64,000 nt of DNA from positions 124,001 to 188,000 of the forward strand of contig NZ_LN776183.1 of assembly GCF_000827595.2 (NCBI RefSeq), given 5' to 3'. The DNA is from Necropsobacter massiliensis. Lineage in GTDB: Bacteria > Pseudomonadota > Gammaproteobacteria > Enterobacterales > Pasteurellaceae. A model generated the notes under the pieces. It had not been told where the DNA came from, did no database searches, and saw only the letters and a program-made list of their open reading frames with translations. Made by a program: the position numbers and the translations under genes. This document shows positions 9,360 through 19,020 of the stretch, piece after piece (positions within the stretch are counted from its first letter, which is position 1; each line of letters starts with the position of its first letter).

Positions 9360-10754
9360 TTATTTTAAACTGCCGACCATATCTTCTGGGCGCACCCACT
9401 GATCAAATTGTTCTGCGCTTAACAAGCCTAAATTAATCGCTTCTTCTTTTAGCGTGGTACCGTTTTTGTGTGCGGTTTTCGCAATTTTTGCCGCATTTTC
9501 ATAACCGATATGGGTATTTAACGCGGTAACCAGCATTAATGAATTGTCCAGCTGCATTTTAATGCGCGGATAGTTCGGTTCGATACCGGCGGCGCAGTGT
9601 TCGTCAAAGGAGACACAGGCATCCGCCAGCAATTGTGCAGATTGCAGGAAGTTCGCCGCCATAACCGGTTTAAATACATTTAGCTGGAAATGTCCTTGTG
9701 AACCGGCAAATGAAATGGTGGTATCGTTGCCCAACACTTGTGCGCAGACCATGGTCATCGCTTCACATTGAGTTGGATTCACTTTGCCCGGCATAATTGA
9801 TGAACCCGGTTCGTTTTCCGGAATCAGAATTTCGCCGATCCCGGAACGCGGACCGGAGGCAAGCAGGCGAATATCATTGGCGATTTTAAATAATGACATC
9901 GCCAGCTGTTTTAATGCGCCGTGCGTTTCCACCACTGCATCATGTGTGGCTAGTGCTTCAAATTTGTTTTCCGCAGTAATGAACGGCAAACCGGTGAATT
10001 TCGCAATATAATCGGCGACTTTCACATCGTAGCCTTTCGGGGTGTTTAACCCGGTGCCGACCGCCGTACCGCCTAATGCCAGTTGGCTTAAGTGCGGTAG
10101 GGTGTTTTTCAGTGCCAATAAACCGAAATGCAGCTGTGCGGCATAGGCGGAAAATTCTTGTCCTAAGGTGAGTGGTGTGGCGTCCATTAAATGAGTACGT
10201 CCGATTTTAACCACATCTTTGAATGCTTCGGCTTTTGCCGCAAAGGTTTTTTGTAATCGTTCAACGCAAGGAATAGTAACTTCCACCACTTTTTTATAGG
10301 CGGCGATATGCATTGCTGTCGGATAAGTATCGTTGGATGACTGGGATTTATTGACATCGTCATTCGGATGAATGACCGATTTTTCACCCAGTTTACCGCC
10401 GTTCAGCACATGTGCGCGGTTGGCGATGACTTCGTTGAGGTTCATATTTGATTGGGTACCCGAACCGGTTTGCCAGATCACCAGCGGGAACTGCTCATCT
10501 AATTTGCCCGCCAAAATTTCATCGCAGGCTTGCGCAATCAGATCGCGTTTTTCCAGCGCCAAAACTCCTAAATCATAGTTGGCATAGGCGGCGGCTTTTT
10601 TCAGATAGCCGAACGCTTCAATAATTTCTTTCGGCATTGAGGCGGCGGGACCGATTTTGAAGTTATTGCGTGAACGTTCGGTTTGTGCCGCCCAGTATTT
10701 ATCGGCAGGCACTTTCACTTCGCCCATGGTGTCTTTTTCGATACGAAATTCCAT
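9360..10754 (-). CDS. fumC: Class II fumarate hydratase FumC
   Basis: Interconverts fumarate and malate in the TCA cycle and in reductive fumarate respiration. The 464-residue protein (family about 465) begins [26 protein letters not shown] and contains the superfamily signature [11 protein letters not shown] around residue 318, the substrate-binding segments [11 protein letters not shown] and [10 protein letters not shown], and a complete C-terminus. It has its own promoter region (10755-10998) with a CRP-like site and a terminator downstream, so it is probably monocistronic. No oddities. Confidence 0.96.
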   Translation of the reverse strand: MEFRIEKDTMGEVKVPADKYWAAQTERSRNNFKIGPAASMPKEIIEAFGYLKKAAAYANYDLGVLALEKRDLIAQACDEILAGKLDEQFPLVIWQTGSGTQSNMNLNEVIANRAHVLNGGKLGEKSVIHPNDDVNKSQSSNDTYPTAMHIAAYKKVVEVTIPCVERLQKTFAAKAEAFKDVVKIGRTHLMDATPLTLGQEFSAYAAQLHFGLLALKNTLPHLSQLALGGTAVGTGLNTPKGYDVKVADYIAKFTGLPFITAENKFEALATHDAVVETHGALKQLAMSLFKIANDIRLLASGPRSGIGEILIPENEPGSSIMPGKVNPTQCEAMTMVCAQVLGNDTTISFAGSQGHFQLNVFKPVMAANFLQSAQLLADACVSFDEHCAAGIEPNYPRIKMQLDNSLMLVTALNTHIGYENAAKIAKTAHKNGTTLKEEAINLGLLSAEQFDQWVRPEDMVGSLK

Positions 10755-10847
10755 TATAATTACCTCTTGTTAAATATAAGAAAACAGGGCAAGTCTAACA
10801 TTTCAGCGAGGTGAATGGAATGTAGGAGGAATTGTAAACTTCGGTTT

Positions 10848-10863
10848 TGTGATTTAGATCATA
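10848..10863. promoter_or_regulatory. Candidate CRP site between fumC and holC
   Basis: TGTGATTTAGATCATA matches TGTGA-N6-TCACA at nine of ten core positions, about 95 bases upstream of the fumC start. An uptake signal overlaps its right edge. Binding is inferred. Confidence 0.4.
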
Positions 10864-11040
10864 AAGTGCGGTGGATTTTTTAATATTTTCCGAACCTTAG
10901 TAAAAGCTGTCGGTTTTTTGCCCGTTTAAAAAATTAATATTTTATCTTCACCGGATTTTTCGCTAAAATCTTGCAGTTTAACAACCCGTTTTTCTTCGTT
11001 GTCCGCCACGGACAACAGCCTAAGCTGGAGTAATGATTGT

Positions 11041-11466
11041 ATGTCAAAACACGCTCAGTTTTACATTCTGCATAACGCGCAGAGCGCGCAGGCACTCGCC
11101 TGTGATTTGGCGGCTTCCGCTTGGCGTTTGGGCAAACGGGTGCTGATTGCCTGTGCTACCGAGGCACAGGCGCTGGATATTGATGAAGCGCTGTGGCAGC
11201 GGGATCCGGAACAGTTTGTTCCGCATAATTTATCCGGCGAAATCACCCAATACGCCACGCCGATTGAGATTTCTTGGGGTGATAAACGCAATGCGCAGCG
11301 GCGGGATTTATTGATTAACTTACAAATGCAGGTACCGGATTTTGCCGCCGCGTTCAATCAGGCGATTGATTTTGTGCCGGCAGAAGAAGCACTGAAAGCG
11401 CAGGCGCGCGAACGTTATAAACAATATCGCCAGCTTGGTTGGCAGCTGAGTACCGAGCAGACATAA
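11041..11466 (+). CDS. holC: DNA polymerase III chi subunit
   Basis: Clamp-loader accessory subunit that links the replisome to SSB. The 141-residue product (E. coli chi has 147) starts MSKHAQFYILHN and has the family pattern of conserved residues ACDLAASAWRLGKRVLIAC, LWQRDPEQFVPHNL and RYKQYRQLGWQL. The ATG at 11041 agrees with the family start and lies ten bases after CTGGAG; an ATG at 11033 is out of frame. In E. coli holC follows pepA and precedes valS; here pepA is 15 kb away and a GNAT gene separates holC from valS. Confidence 0.88.
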   Translation: MSKHAQFYILHNAQSAQALACDLAASAWRLGKRVLIACATEAQALDIDEALWQRDPEQFVPHNLSGEITQYATPIEISWGDKRNAQRRDLLINLQMQVPDFAAAFNQAIDFVPAEEALKAQARERYKQYRQLGWQLSTEQT

Positions 11467-11475
11467 GGAGAGATG

Positions 11476-11964
11476 ATGTTTCGTTTGAGCGCAGCCGATG
11501 ATTTGCCCCGTATTTTAGATATTTACAATCAGGTTATTGCGCGGCGCACTGTCAGCGCCGATTTGCAACCGGTAACGCTGGCAGACCGGCAAGATTGGTT
11601 TGATTTTCATCGCAACAGCAACGAGTATCCTTTATGGGTTTATGAGGCGGATAATCATGTGCTCGGCTGGTGCAGCTATTCGCCGTTTTATCAACGTGCC
11701 GCCTATGATGGCGCGGTGGAGGTGAGTTTTTATCTGGACAAGGCGGTGCAAGGCAAAGGCATCGGTAAGCAATGCGTCAGTTTTCTGATTGAGCAAATGC
11801 CGGCTTACCGCTTGCACACCTTATTGGCGTTTGTCTTCGGCGGCAATGCTCAGAGTCTGGGATTGCTACACCGGATGGGATTTGAAATCTGGGGCCGATT
11901 ACCGCAGGTTGCTGATATGCAGGATCATTTTGAAGATTTAGTGATACTGGGGTTTAAAAGCTGA
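11476..11964 (+). CDS. GNAT family N-acetyltransferase (phosphinothricin acetyltransferase-like)
   Basis: Acetyl-CoA dependent N-acetyltransferase, substrate unknown. The 162-residue protein starts FRLSAADDLPRILDIYNQVI, typical of the PAT/MddA subgroup (where Ile-Tyr-Asn is conserved), and has the acetyl-CoA loop VEVSFYLDKAVQGKGIGKQ followed by NAQSLGLLHRMGFEIWGRLPQVADM. Such proteins often act on methionine sulfoximine or similar amino acid analogues. The second of two adjacent ATGs (11476) is better spaced from AAGGAG. It sits between holC and valS with small gaps and is probably cotranscribed. Confidence 0.82.
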   Translation: MFRLSAADDLPRILDIYNQVIARRTVSADLQPVTLADRQDWFDFHRNSNEYPLWVYEADNHVLGWCSYSPFYQRAAYDGAVEVSFYLDKAVQGKGIGKQCVSFLIEQMPAYRLHTLLAFVFGGNAQSLGLLHRMGFEIWGRLPQVADMQDHFEDLVILGFKS

Positions 11965-12031
11965 AAATTACTCAAGTTCGTTGGTGGCTGAACACGGATT
12001 AACAAGAATTTATACACAATAGAGAAACAAC

Positions 12032-14896
12032 ATGACAAAACCATTCCAAATGGCGGATCGCTTTAATGCGTCCGCCGTCGAAAAAGCACTTTATACCCAT
12101 TGGGAAGCACAAGGTTATTTTAAACCGAACGGTAATCCGGACGTGCCGAGTTATTGTATCGCGATTCCGCCGCCGAATGTGACGGGGAGTTTGCATATGG
12201 GGCACGCGTTTCAGCAAACTTTAATGGATACGTTGATTCGCTTTAACCGCATGGAAGGCAACAATACTCTGTGGCAGGCGGGTACCGACCACGCAGGTAT
12301 TGCCACGCAAATGGTGGTGGAACGTAAAATCGCCGCCGAGGAGGGCAAAACCCGTCATGATTACGGGCGTGAGGCTTTTATTGATAAAATTTGGCAGTGG
12401 AAAGCCCATTCGGGCGGTACTATCAGCCAACAAATGCGTCGATTGGGCGATTCGGTGGATTGGGAGCGCGAACGCTTTACCATGGATGAAGGCTTATCCA
12501 ATGCGGTGAAAGAAGTGTTCGTGCGGTTGCATGAAGAAGGGCTGATTTATCGCGGCAAACGGTTGGTAAACTGGGATCCGAAGCTGCACACCGCAATTTC
12601 CGATTTGGAAGTGGAAAATAAAGAAAGTAAAGGTTCGCTGTGGCATTTCCGTTATCCGTTGGCAAACGGCGCGAAAACCGCCGACGGTAAAGATTATTTA
12701 GTGGTGGCGACTACGCGTCCGGAAACGATGTTGGGTGATACGGCGGTGGCGGTGCATCCAGAAGATGAACGCTATCAATCGCTGATTGGCAAAACCGTGA
12801 TTCTGCCATTGGCAGAGCGTGAAATTCCGATTATTGCGGATGAATATGTGGATCGCGAGTTCGGTACCGGTGTGGTGAAAATCACCCCTGCGCATGATTT
12901 TAATGACTACGAAGTCGGCAAACGACACGGTTTGCCTATGGTTAATGTGCTGACCTTAAATGCGGATATTCGCGATAAGGCGGAAATTATCGGTGCAGAC
13001 GGCAAAATTTGCGAAAATTACACCGCACTTATTCCGGCGGACTATCAAGGATTGGAGCGCTTTGCGGCGCGTAAGAAAATCGTGGCGGATTTTGATGCCA
13101 TGGGCTTATTGGAGGAAATAAAACCGCACGATTTGAAAGTGCCTTACGGCGATCGCGGTGGCGTGCCGATTGAACCGATGCTGACCGATCAATGGTATGT
13201 AAGCGTCAAACCGCTAGCAGAAGTGGCAACCAAAGCGGTGGAAGACGGCGAAATTCAGTTCGTGCCGAAACAGTACGAAAACCTCTACTTCTCTTGGATG
13301 CGTGATATTCAAGACTGGTGTATTTCTCGCCAACTTTGGTGGGGACATCGCATCCCGGCGTGGTATGACGAATCAGGCAATGTGTATGTCGCCCGTGATG
13401 AAGCGGAAGTGCGGTCAAAATATCAGTTAAATGCCGAAGTGGAATTAAAACAAGATGAAGATGTGCTGGATACCTGGTTTTCCTCGGGTTTATGGACGTT
13501 CTCAACCCTCGGCTGGCCTGAACAAACCCCAGAATTGAAAATTTTCCATCCGACTGATGTACTTATCACCGGCTTTGATATTATTTTCTTCTGGGTGGCG
13601 CGCATGATTATGTTTACCATGCACTTCATCAAAGACGAAAACGGTAAACCGCAGGTGCCGTTTAAAACCGTGTATGTCACTGGGCTTATCCGTGATGAAC
13701 AGGGGCAGAAAATGTCGAAATCGAAAGGAAACGTATTAGATCCGATCGATATGATTGACGGCATCAGCCTTGAAGATTTGTTAGCAAAACGTACCGGCAA
13801 TATGATGCAGCCGCAGTTGGCGGAAAAAATCGCCAAAGCGACCCGCAAAGAATTTGCCGACGGCATTGCTGCACACGGTACTGATGCGCTGCGTTTCACC
13901 TTGGCGGCGCTGGCAAGCAACGGGCGCGACATTAACTGGGATATGAAACGACTGGAAGGCTACCGCAACTTCTGCAACAAATTGTGGAACGCCAGCCGTT
14001 TTGTACTCACCAACGACAAATTGGATCTGACAGAGGCAACCACTGAATACAGCCTTGCAGATCGCTGGATCGAATCCACCTTTAACCGTGCGGTGGGCGA
14101 ATTTAGATCGGCACTCAGCCAATACCGTTTCGACTTGGCGGCAAATGCGATCTACAATTTCACGTGGAACGAGTTCTGCGACTGGTATTTGGAATTAACC
14201 AAGCCAATTTTCGCCAGCGGCACAGACGCACAAAAACGTGGGGCGAGTAAAACCCTTGTGAAAGTGTTGGAAAAATTACTCCGCTTGGCACACCCAATCA
14301 TGCCGTTTATTACCGAAGAAATTTGGCAGCAGGTAAAAGGCTTTGCCGGAGTGGACGGCGATACCATTATGTTGCAGCCGTTCCCGCGTTACGACAGTGC
14401 GCTTGAAGATGCCGAAGCGGTCGCGCAAGTCAACTGGCTTAAAGACATTATTGTGGCGGTGCGCAATATTCGTGCCGAAAGCAATATCGCGCCGAGCAAA
14501 GGGCTGGAACTGTTATTGCGCAATGTGACTGCAAACGAGCAAAACTGTCTCGAAAATAACCGCACTTTATTGCAGGCTATGGCAAAACTGGACAATATCA
14601 GCGTATTGGCGCAAGGTGTTGAGGTGCCTTTATCTGTTACCAAGCTGGTGGGCAATGCGGAGCTGTTTGTGCCGATGGCGGGCTTTATTAACAAAGAGGC
14701 GGAACTGAGCCGTTTGAATAAAGAGATCGAAAAACTTCAAAATGAAGTCAAACGCATCGAAAATAAACTCGCGAACGACGCCTTTGTGGCAAAAGCGCCG
14801 CAAGCGGTGATTGCCAAAGAACGCGAAAAAATGCAGGGCTACTGCGACGGTCTGGATAAGCTGAAACAGCAATATCAGGCAATAGAAGCGTTGTAA
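12032..14896 (+). CDS. valS: Valine-tRNA ligase
   Basis: Class I aminoacyl-tRNA synthetase charging tRNA-Val. The 954-residue length is normal (E. coli 951). The HIGH motif is HMGH at residues 55-58 ([14 protein letters not shown]), KMSKS lies at 560-564, the editing domain contains [17 protein letters not shown], and the C-terminus has the valyl-specific coiled coil with alternating Leu/Lys/Glu residues. The start ATG at 12032 agrees with the family. A strong terminator follows. Confidence 0.97.
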   Translation: MTKPFQMADRFNASAVEKALYTHWEAQGYFKPNGNPDVPSYCIAIPPPNVTGSLHMGHAFQQTLMDTLIRFNRMEGNNTLWQAGTDHAGIATQMVVERKIAAEEGKTRHDYGREAFIDKIWQWKAHSGGTISQQMRRLGDSVDWERERFTMDEGLSNAVKEVFVRLHEEGLIYRGKRLVNWDPKLHTAISDLEVENKESKGSLWHFRYPLANGAKTADGKDYLVVATTRPETMLGDTAVAVHPEDERYQSLIGKTVILPLAEREIPIIADEYVDREFGTGVVKITPAHDFNDYEVGKRHGLPMVNVLTLNADIRDKAEIIGADGKICENYTALIPADYQGLERFAARKKIVADFDAMGLLEEIKPHDLKVPYGDRGGVPIEPMLTDQWYVSVKPLAEVATKAVEDGEIQFVPKQYENLYFSWMRDIQDWCISRQLWWGHRIPAWYDESGNVYVARDEAEVRSKYQLNAEVELKQDEDVLDTWFSSGLWTFSTLGWPEQTPELKIFHPTDVLITGFDIIFFWVARMIMFTMHFIKDENGKPQVPFKTVYVTGLIRDEQGQKMSKSKGNVLDPIDMIDGISLEDLLAKRTGNMMQPQLAEKIAKATRKEFADGIAAHGTDALRFTLAALASNGRDINWDMKRLEGYRNFCNKLWNASRFVLTNDKLDLTEATTEYSLADRWIESTFNRAVGEFRSALSQYRFDLAANAIYNFTWNEFCDWYLELTKPIFASGTDAQKRGASKTLVKVLEKLLRLAHPIMPFITEEIWQQVKGFAGVDGDTIMLQPFPRYDSALEDAEAVAQVNWLKDIIVAVRNIRAESNIAPSKGLELLLRNVTANEQNCLENNRTLLQAMAKLDNISVLAQGVEVPLSVTKLVGNAELFVPMAGFINKEAELSRLNKEIEKLQNEVKRIENKLANDAFVAKAPQAVIAKEREKMQGYCDGLDKLKQQYQAIEAL

Positions 14897-14902
14897 TCAC
14901 TC

Positions 14903-14946
14903 ATCCGCGTGATATCCCGCAGCTAGGATTCACGCGGATTTTTTTA
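14903..14946 (+). terminator. Intrinsic terminator after valS
   Basis: The ten-base perfect stem ATCCGCGTGA (14903-14912) with TCACGCGGAT (14930-14939) is followed by a run of T. It lies a few bases after the valS stop codon. Confidence 0.85.
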
Positions 14947-15284
14947 CCTCTTTATCTCCTCTTCAATAACACTTCCTCCCTCATGTGTCGGTGTCAATGC
15001 CACTGATGCGCAGTGCATGTTGATAAATGCAACGTTGTTTTCATCGAAAAAGCAGGCTGAAAAGTGCGGAGGTGCCGGTTTGCATTTCGCATATTTTTTG
15101 ATCTTTGTCAGATAACATACCCATTTCTACCTAGCCGACTACTCATTTATAACTACCTGAATCGTAACCTAACACGCTGATTTTACTGAATATACCTAAT
15201 AAACAGTAACACTTATTAGGCGTATTTTTTGTATGGTTTTGAGCGTATAGTGATTATATTCTATACAAAAAGAAGGAAAACATA
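14947..15284 (+). promoter_or_regulatory. nar operon control region
   Basis: This 338-base gap precedes narG. It contains an FNR-like sequence (TTGAT-CTTT-GTCAG at 15098-15111, eight of ten core bases), two NarL/NarP-type heptamers TACYYMT (TACCCAT at 15118-15124, TACTCAT at 15140-15146), a perfect inverted repeat CCTAATAA/TTATTAGG (15195-15202 and 15213-15220) followed by a T run, and a shorter one GTATAG/CTATAC (15245-15250 and 15261-15266) just before the ribosome binding site GAAGGA. Anaerobic and nitrate control is the expected logic for nar genes; all sites are predictions. Confidence 0.45.
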
Positions 15285-18200
15285 ATGAGTCATTTCTTGG
15301 ATCGTTTAACCTTTTTCAGACGCCGTAAGAGCGAATCCTTCGCCGACGGACACGGCACGTTAATCAACGATGATCGTCGCTGGGAAGACGGCTATCGCAG
15401 CCGCTGGCAGCATGATCGCATTGCCCGCTCCACTCACGGCGTGAATTGTACTGGCTCGTGCAGTTGGAAAATTTATGTGAAAAACGGCTTGATTACGTGG
15501 GAAACTCAGCAAACCGATTATCCCCGTACCCGCCCTGATCTGCCGAATCATGAACCGCGCGGCTGCCCGCGTGGTGCGTCATTCAGCTGGTATGTTTATT
15601 CGGCACAGCGCATCAAATACCCCATGATACGCGGTGCATTGGCTGAATTATGGCGTACAGCGCGCAGCACTCAATCACCAATAGAGGCTTGGGCGTCTAT
15701 TGTGGAAAATGAACAACAAGCCAAATCATACAAATCACAGCGGGGATTGGGTGGTTTTGTTCGTTCCACTTGGGATGAAGCGTATGAAATGGTTGCTGCC
15801 GCCAACGCTTATACGATCAAGAAATATGGCCCGGATCGTATTATCGGTTTTTCGCCTATTCCGGCGATGTCAATGATCAGCTATGCCGCCGGAACGCGTT
15901 ATTTAGGCTTATTAGGTGGGGTGCCACTCTCGTTTTATGACTGGTACTGCGACTTACCGCCAGCAAGCCCGCAGGTGTGGGGCGAGCAGACGGACGTTTC
16001 CGAATCTGCCGATTGGTATAATGCGGATTATCTGCTGGTGTGGGGTTCTAACGTACCGTTGACACGCACTCCGGATGCCCATTTTTATACCGAAGTACGC
16101 TACAAAGGCACGAAAACCGTAGCGATTTCCTCCGATTACGGTGAAATGGCGAAATTCGGCGATATTTGGCTTGCGCCGAAGCAGGGCACTGACGCCGCGC
16201 TTGCGATGGCAATGGGACATGTTATTTTAAAAGAGTTTCATCTCAATAATCCTTCCGAGTATTTTACGTCTTATATTCGCCGTTATACGGATATGCCGAT
16301 GTTGGTTCGTCTTGAACACTCCGAAAAAGGTCTGATGCCGAAATATTTTTTACGCGCCTCCGATTTGTCCGCTCAATTCAGTGAAGAAAAAAATTCTGAA
16401 TGGAAAGTTTTGGCGTGGGATACGCAATCAGACGGTCTGGTCGCACCGAATGGAACGATTGGGTTTCGTTGGGACAGCAGTCGAAAATGGAATCTGGAAC
16501 AGACCGCACAAGATAAACCGGTGCAATTAGCATTGTCGTTAAAAGCCTGCGCCGATGACATCGTTGAGGTGCAGTTCAGCTATTTCGGTGCCGATAATGA
16601 TGCGCTGATTGCACATAAAGTTCCGGTGAAACGGATTCAATTAGCGAATGGGGAAACTGCACTTGTGGCGACTGTATTCGATTTAATGGTCGCCAATTAC
16701 GGAGTCGATAACGGTTTGCAGGATGACAATGCGGCGAACAGCTACGATGAAGACAAGCCTTATACCCCGGCATGGCAGCAGAAACATACCGGCGTCGATC
16801 CCGACTTGGTTATTCAGGTTGCCCGCGAATTTGCGCAAAACGCTGATGTGACGAAAGGGCGTTCCATGGTGATTATCGGCGCCGGTTTAAATCACTGGTA
16901 TCACATGGATATGGCATATCGCGGCGTAATAAATATGCTGATGCTGTGCGGAACCATAGGGCGTTCCGGCGGTGGCTGGTGTCATTATGTGGGGCAGGAA
17001 AAATTGCGCCCGCAAAGCGGCTGGTCGCCGTTGGCATTCGGTTTGGACTGGCATCGTCCGGCGCGCCAGATGACCGGTACGTCATTTTTTTACGCCCATA
17101 CTAGCCAATGGCGGCATGAAAAGCTCGGCGCGGACGAGATTTTAGCTCCGACGGCGGATGAGCGTATGAAAACCTTATCAATGATTGATTACAACGCCAA
17201 AGCTGAGCGCATGGGCTGGTTGCCGAGCGCACCGCAGCTAGGCGCCAATCCGTTGGATGTGGTTGAGCAGGCGGAAAGTGCGGGTGAAAATCCGCAAGAT
17301 TTTATTGTTAACGGCTTGAAAAACGGTTCTCTTGACCTTGCCTGTAATGATCCTGATAACCCGCAAAACTTTCCGCGCAATCTGTTTGTCTGGCGTTCCA
17401 ATTTGCTGGGCTCGGCGGGGAAAGGGCATGAGTATTTCTTAAAATATTTGCTGGGGACGCAAAATGCCGTGCTAAGCGACGAAAAAGACTGCATCACGCC
17501 GAGCGAAATTACAGTACGCCCGGCGGCGGAAGGAAAATTGGATCTGCTGACTTGTCTGGATTTTCGCATGAACACCACTTGTCTGTATGCGGATGTTATT
17601 TTCCCGACCGCCACTTGGTATGAAAAAGATGATTTGAATACTTCGGATATGCACCCGTTTATTCATCCGCTGACCGAAGCGGTACAGCCCTTATGGCAAA
17701 GTCGCAGCGACTGGGATATTTATAAAGGTCTGGCAAAAACATTCAGTGCACTGGCAAAAGATTACCTCGATGTGCGCAAAGACATTGTCTTAACCCCGCT
17801 GATGCACGACAGTCCACAGGAAATGGGGCAGCCGTTTGATCCGAAGGATTGGAAGCTCGGCGAGTGCGAACCGATTCCGGGTAAAACCATGCCGGCGATG
17901 ACAGTGGTGGAACGGGATTACGGCGCGATTTATGAACAATATACCTCGGTCGGTCCGTTACTTGAGAAAATCAATAACAACGGTAAGGGAATGGCGTGGA
18001 ATACCCAAGAAGAAGTGGATTTGTTACGCAAACTGAACGGTGTGCAGGCGCAGGGCGCAGGCAAAGGTCAACCTAAACTAGAGAGCGCCATTGACGCGGC
18101 TGAAATGATTTTGACATTAGCGCCTGAAACTAACGGGCATGTAGCCAAAAAAGCGTGGGCGGCATTGAGCGATATCACCGGGCGGGAGCATACGCACTTG

Positions 18201-18962
18201 GTTTCGGCAAGCGAACATACGCAAATTCGTTTCCGCGATATTGTGGAACAGCCGCGTAAAATTGTTACCTCGCCGATTTGGTCCGGCATCGAAAGCGAAG
18301 AAGTGTGTTATAACGCCGGCTATACCAATGTAAATGAACTGATTCCATGGCGCACGTTAACCGGTCGTCAGCAATTCTATCAAGATCACCTGTGGATGCG
18401 CGCCTTCGGCGAGGGATTTGCGGTGTATAAACCGGCGGTGAATTTTAAAACGACAGAAAAATTATTACATCGTTACCCGAACGGCAACCGGGAAATTACG
18501 CTGAATTTCTTAACCCCGCACCAGAAATGGGGCATTCACAGCACCTATTCGGAAAATATTCGTATGCTGACCTTAGGGCGTGGCGGGCCGCACATTTGGC
18601 TGAACGAAGCGGATGCGAAACGTGCCGGTTTGCAGGATAACGATTGGGCGGAAGTCTTTAATGCAAACGGCACGTTAACTTGCCGCGTGGTGGTCAGCCA
18701 GCGTATTCCCGAAACCATGGCGGTGATGTATCACGCGCAGGAAAAAATCGTGAATACGCCGGGCGCGGAAGTTTCGAAAAAACGTGGCGGCATTCATAAC
18801 TCGGTGACTCGCGCGGTACTCAAGCCGACGCACATGATCGGCGGTTATGCACATTTGGCTTATGGCTTTAATTATTACGGTACGGTCGGCTCGAACCGAG
18901 ATGAATGGGTCGTGGTACGCAAGATGAATCAGGTCGATTGGATGGAAGAAACAGCGCAATAA
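15285..18962 (+). CDS. narG: Respiratory nitrate reductase alpha subunit NarG
   Basis: Catalytic bis-MGD molybdenum subunit that reduces nitrate to nitrite on the cytoplasmic face of the membrane. The 1225-residue protein (E. coli 1247) has the FS0 iron-sulfur ligands His51, Cys55, Cys59 and Cys94 (HGVNCTGSCSW, HEPRGCPRGASF), the molybdenum ligand Asp219 in FYDWYCDLPPASPQ (Asp222 in E. coli), and an intact C-terminal pterin-binding end. There is no Tat signal of the long periplasmic type, as expected for cytoplasm-facing NarG. First gene of narGHJI-K. Confidence 0.97.
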   Translation: MSHFLDRLTFFRRRKSESFADGHGTLINDDRRWEDGYRSRWQHDRIARSTHGVNCTGSCSWKIYVKNGLITWETQQTDYPRTRPDLPNHEPRGCPRGASFSWYVYSAQRIKYPMIRGALAELWRTARSTQSPIEAWASIVENEQQAKSYKSQRGLGGFVRSTWDEAYEMVAAANAYTIKKYGPDRIIGFSPIPAMSMISYAAGTRYLGLLGGVPLSFYDWYCDLPPASPQVWGEQTDVSESADWYNADYLLVWGSNVPLTRTPDAHFYTEVRYKGTKTVAISSDYGEMAKFGDIWLAPKQGTDAALAMAMGHVILKEFHLNNPSEYFTSYIRRYTDMPMLVRLEHSEKGLMPKYFLRASDLSAQFSEEKNSEWKVLAWDTQSDGLVAPNGTIGFRWDSSRKWNLEQTAQDKPVQLALSLKACADDIVEVQFSYFGADNDALIAHKVPVKRIQLANGETALVATVFDLMVANYGVDNGLQDDNAANSYDEDKPYTPAWQQKHTGVDPDLVIQVAREFAQNADVTKGRSMVIIGAGLNHWYHMDMAYRGVINMLMLCGTIGRSGGGWCHYVGQEKLRPQSGWSPLAFGLDWHRPARQMTGTSFFYAHTSQWRHEKLGADEILAPTADERMKTLSMIDYNAKAERMGWLPSAPQLGANPLDVVEQAESAGENPQDFIVNGLKNGSLDLACNDPDNPQNFPRNLFVWRSNLLGSAGKGHEYFLKYLLGTQNAVLSDEKDCITPSEITVRPAAEGKLDLLTCLDFRMNTTCLYADVIFPTATWYEKDDLNTSDMHPFIHPLTEAVQPLWQSRSDWDIYKGLAKTFSALAKDYLDVRKDIVLTPLMHDSPQEMGQPFDPKDWKLGECEPIPGKTMPAMTVVERDYGAIYEQYTSVGPLLEKINNNGKGMAWNTQEEVDLLRKLNGVQAQGAGKGQPKLESAIDAAEMILTLAPETNGHVAKKAWAALSDITGREHTHLVSASEHTQIRFRDIVEQPRKIVTSPIWSGIESEEVCYNAGYTNVNELIPWRTLTGRQQFYQDHLWMRAFGEGFAVYKPAVNFKTTEKLLHRYPNGNREITLNFLTPHQKWGIHSTYSENIRMLTLGRGGPHIWLNEADAKRAGLQDNDWAEVFNANGTLTCRVVVSQRIPETMAVMYHAQEKIVNTPGAEVSKKRGGIHNSVTRAVLKPTHMIGGYAHLAYGFNYYGTVGSNRDEWVVVRKMNQVDWMEETAQ

Positions 18963-19020
18963 TTGACCGCACTTTTTGCACGACTACAGAGTAACGAATT
19001 GAAATCAAAAGGAAGACAAA

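Noticed and set aside
15245-15266. GTATAG/CTATAC palindrome before narG as a fourth ModE operator
   Set aside because: Half sites and spacing differ from the 9-6-9 pattern (six-base arms, ten-base gap), and nar operons are not classical ModE targets.
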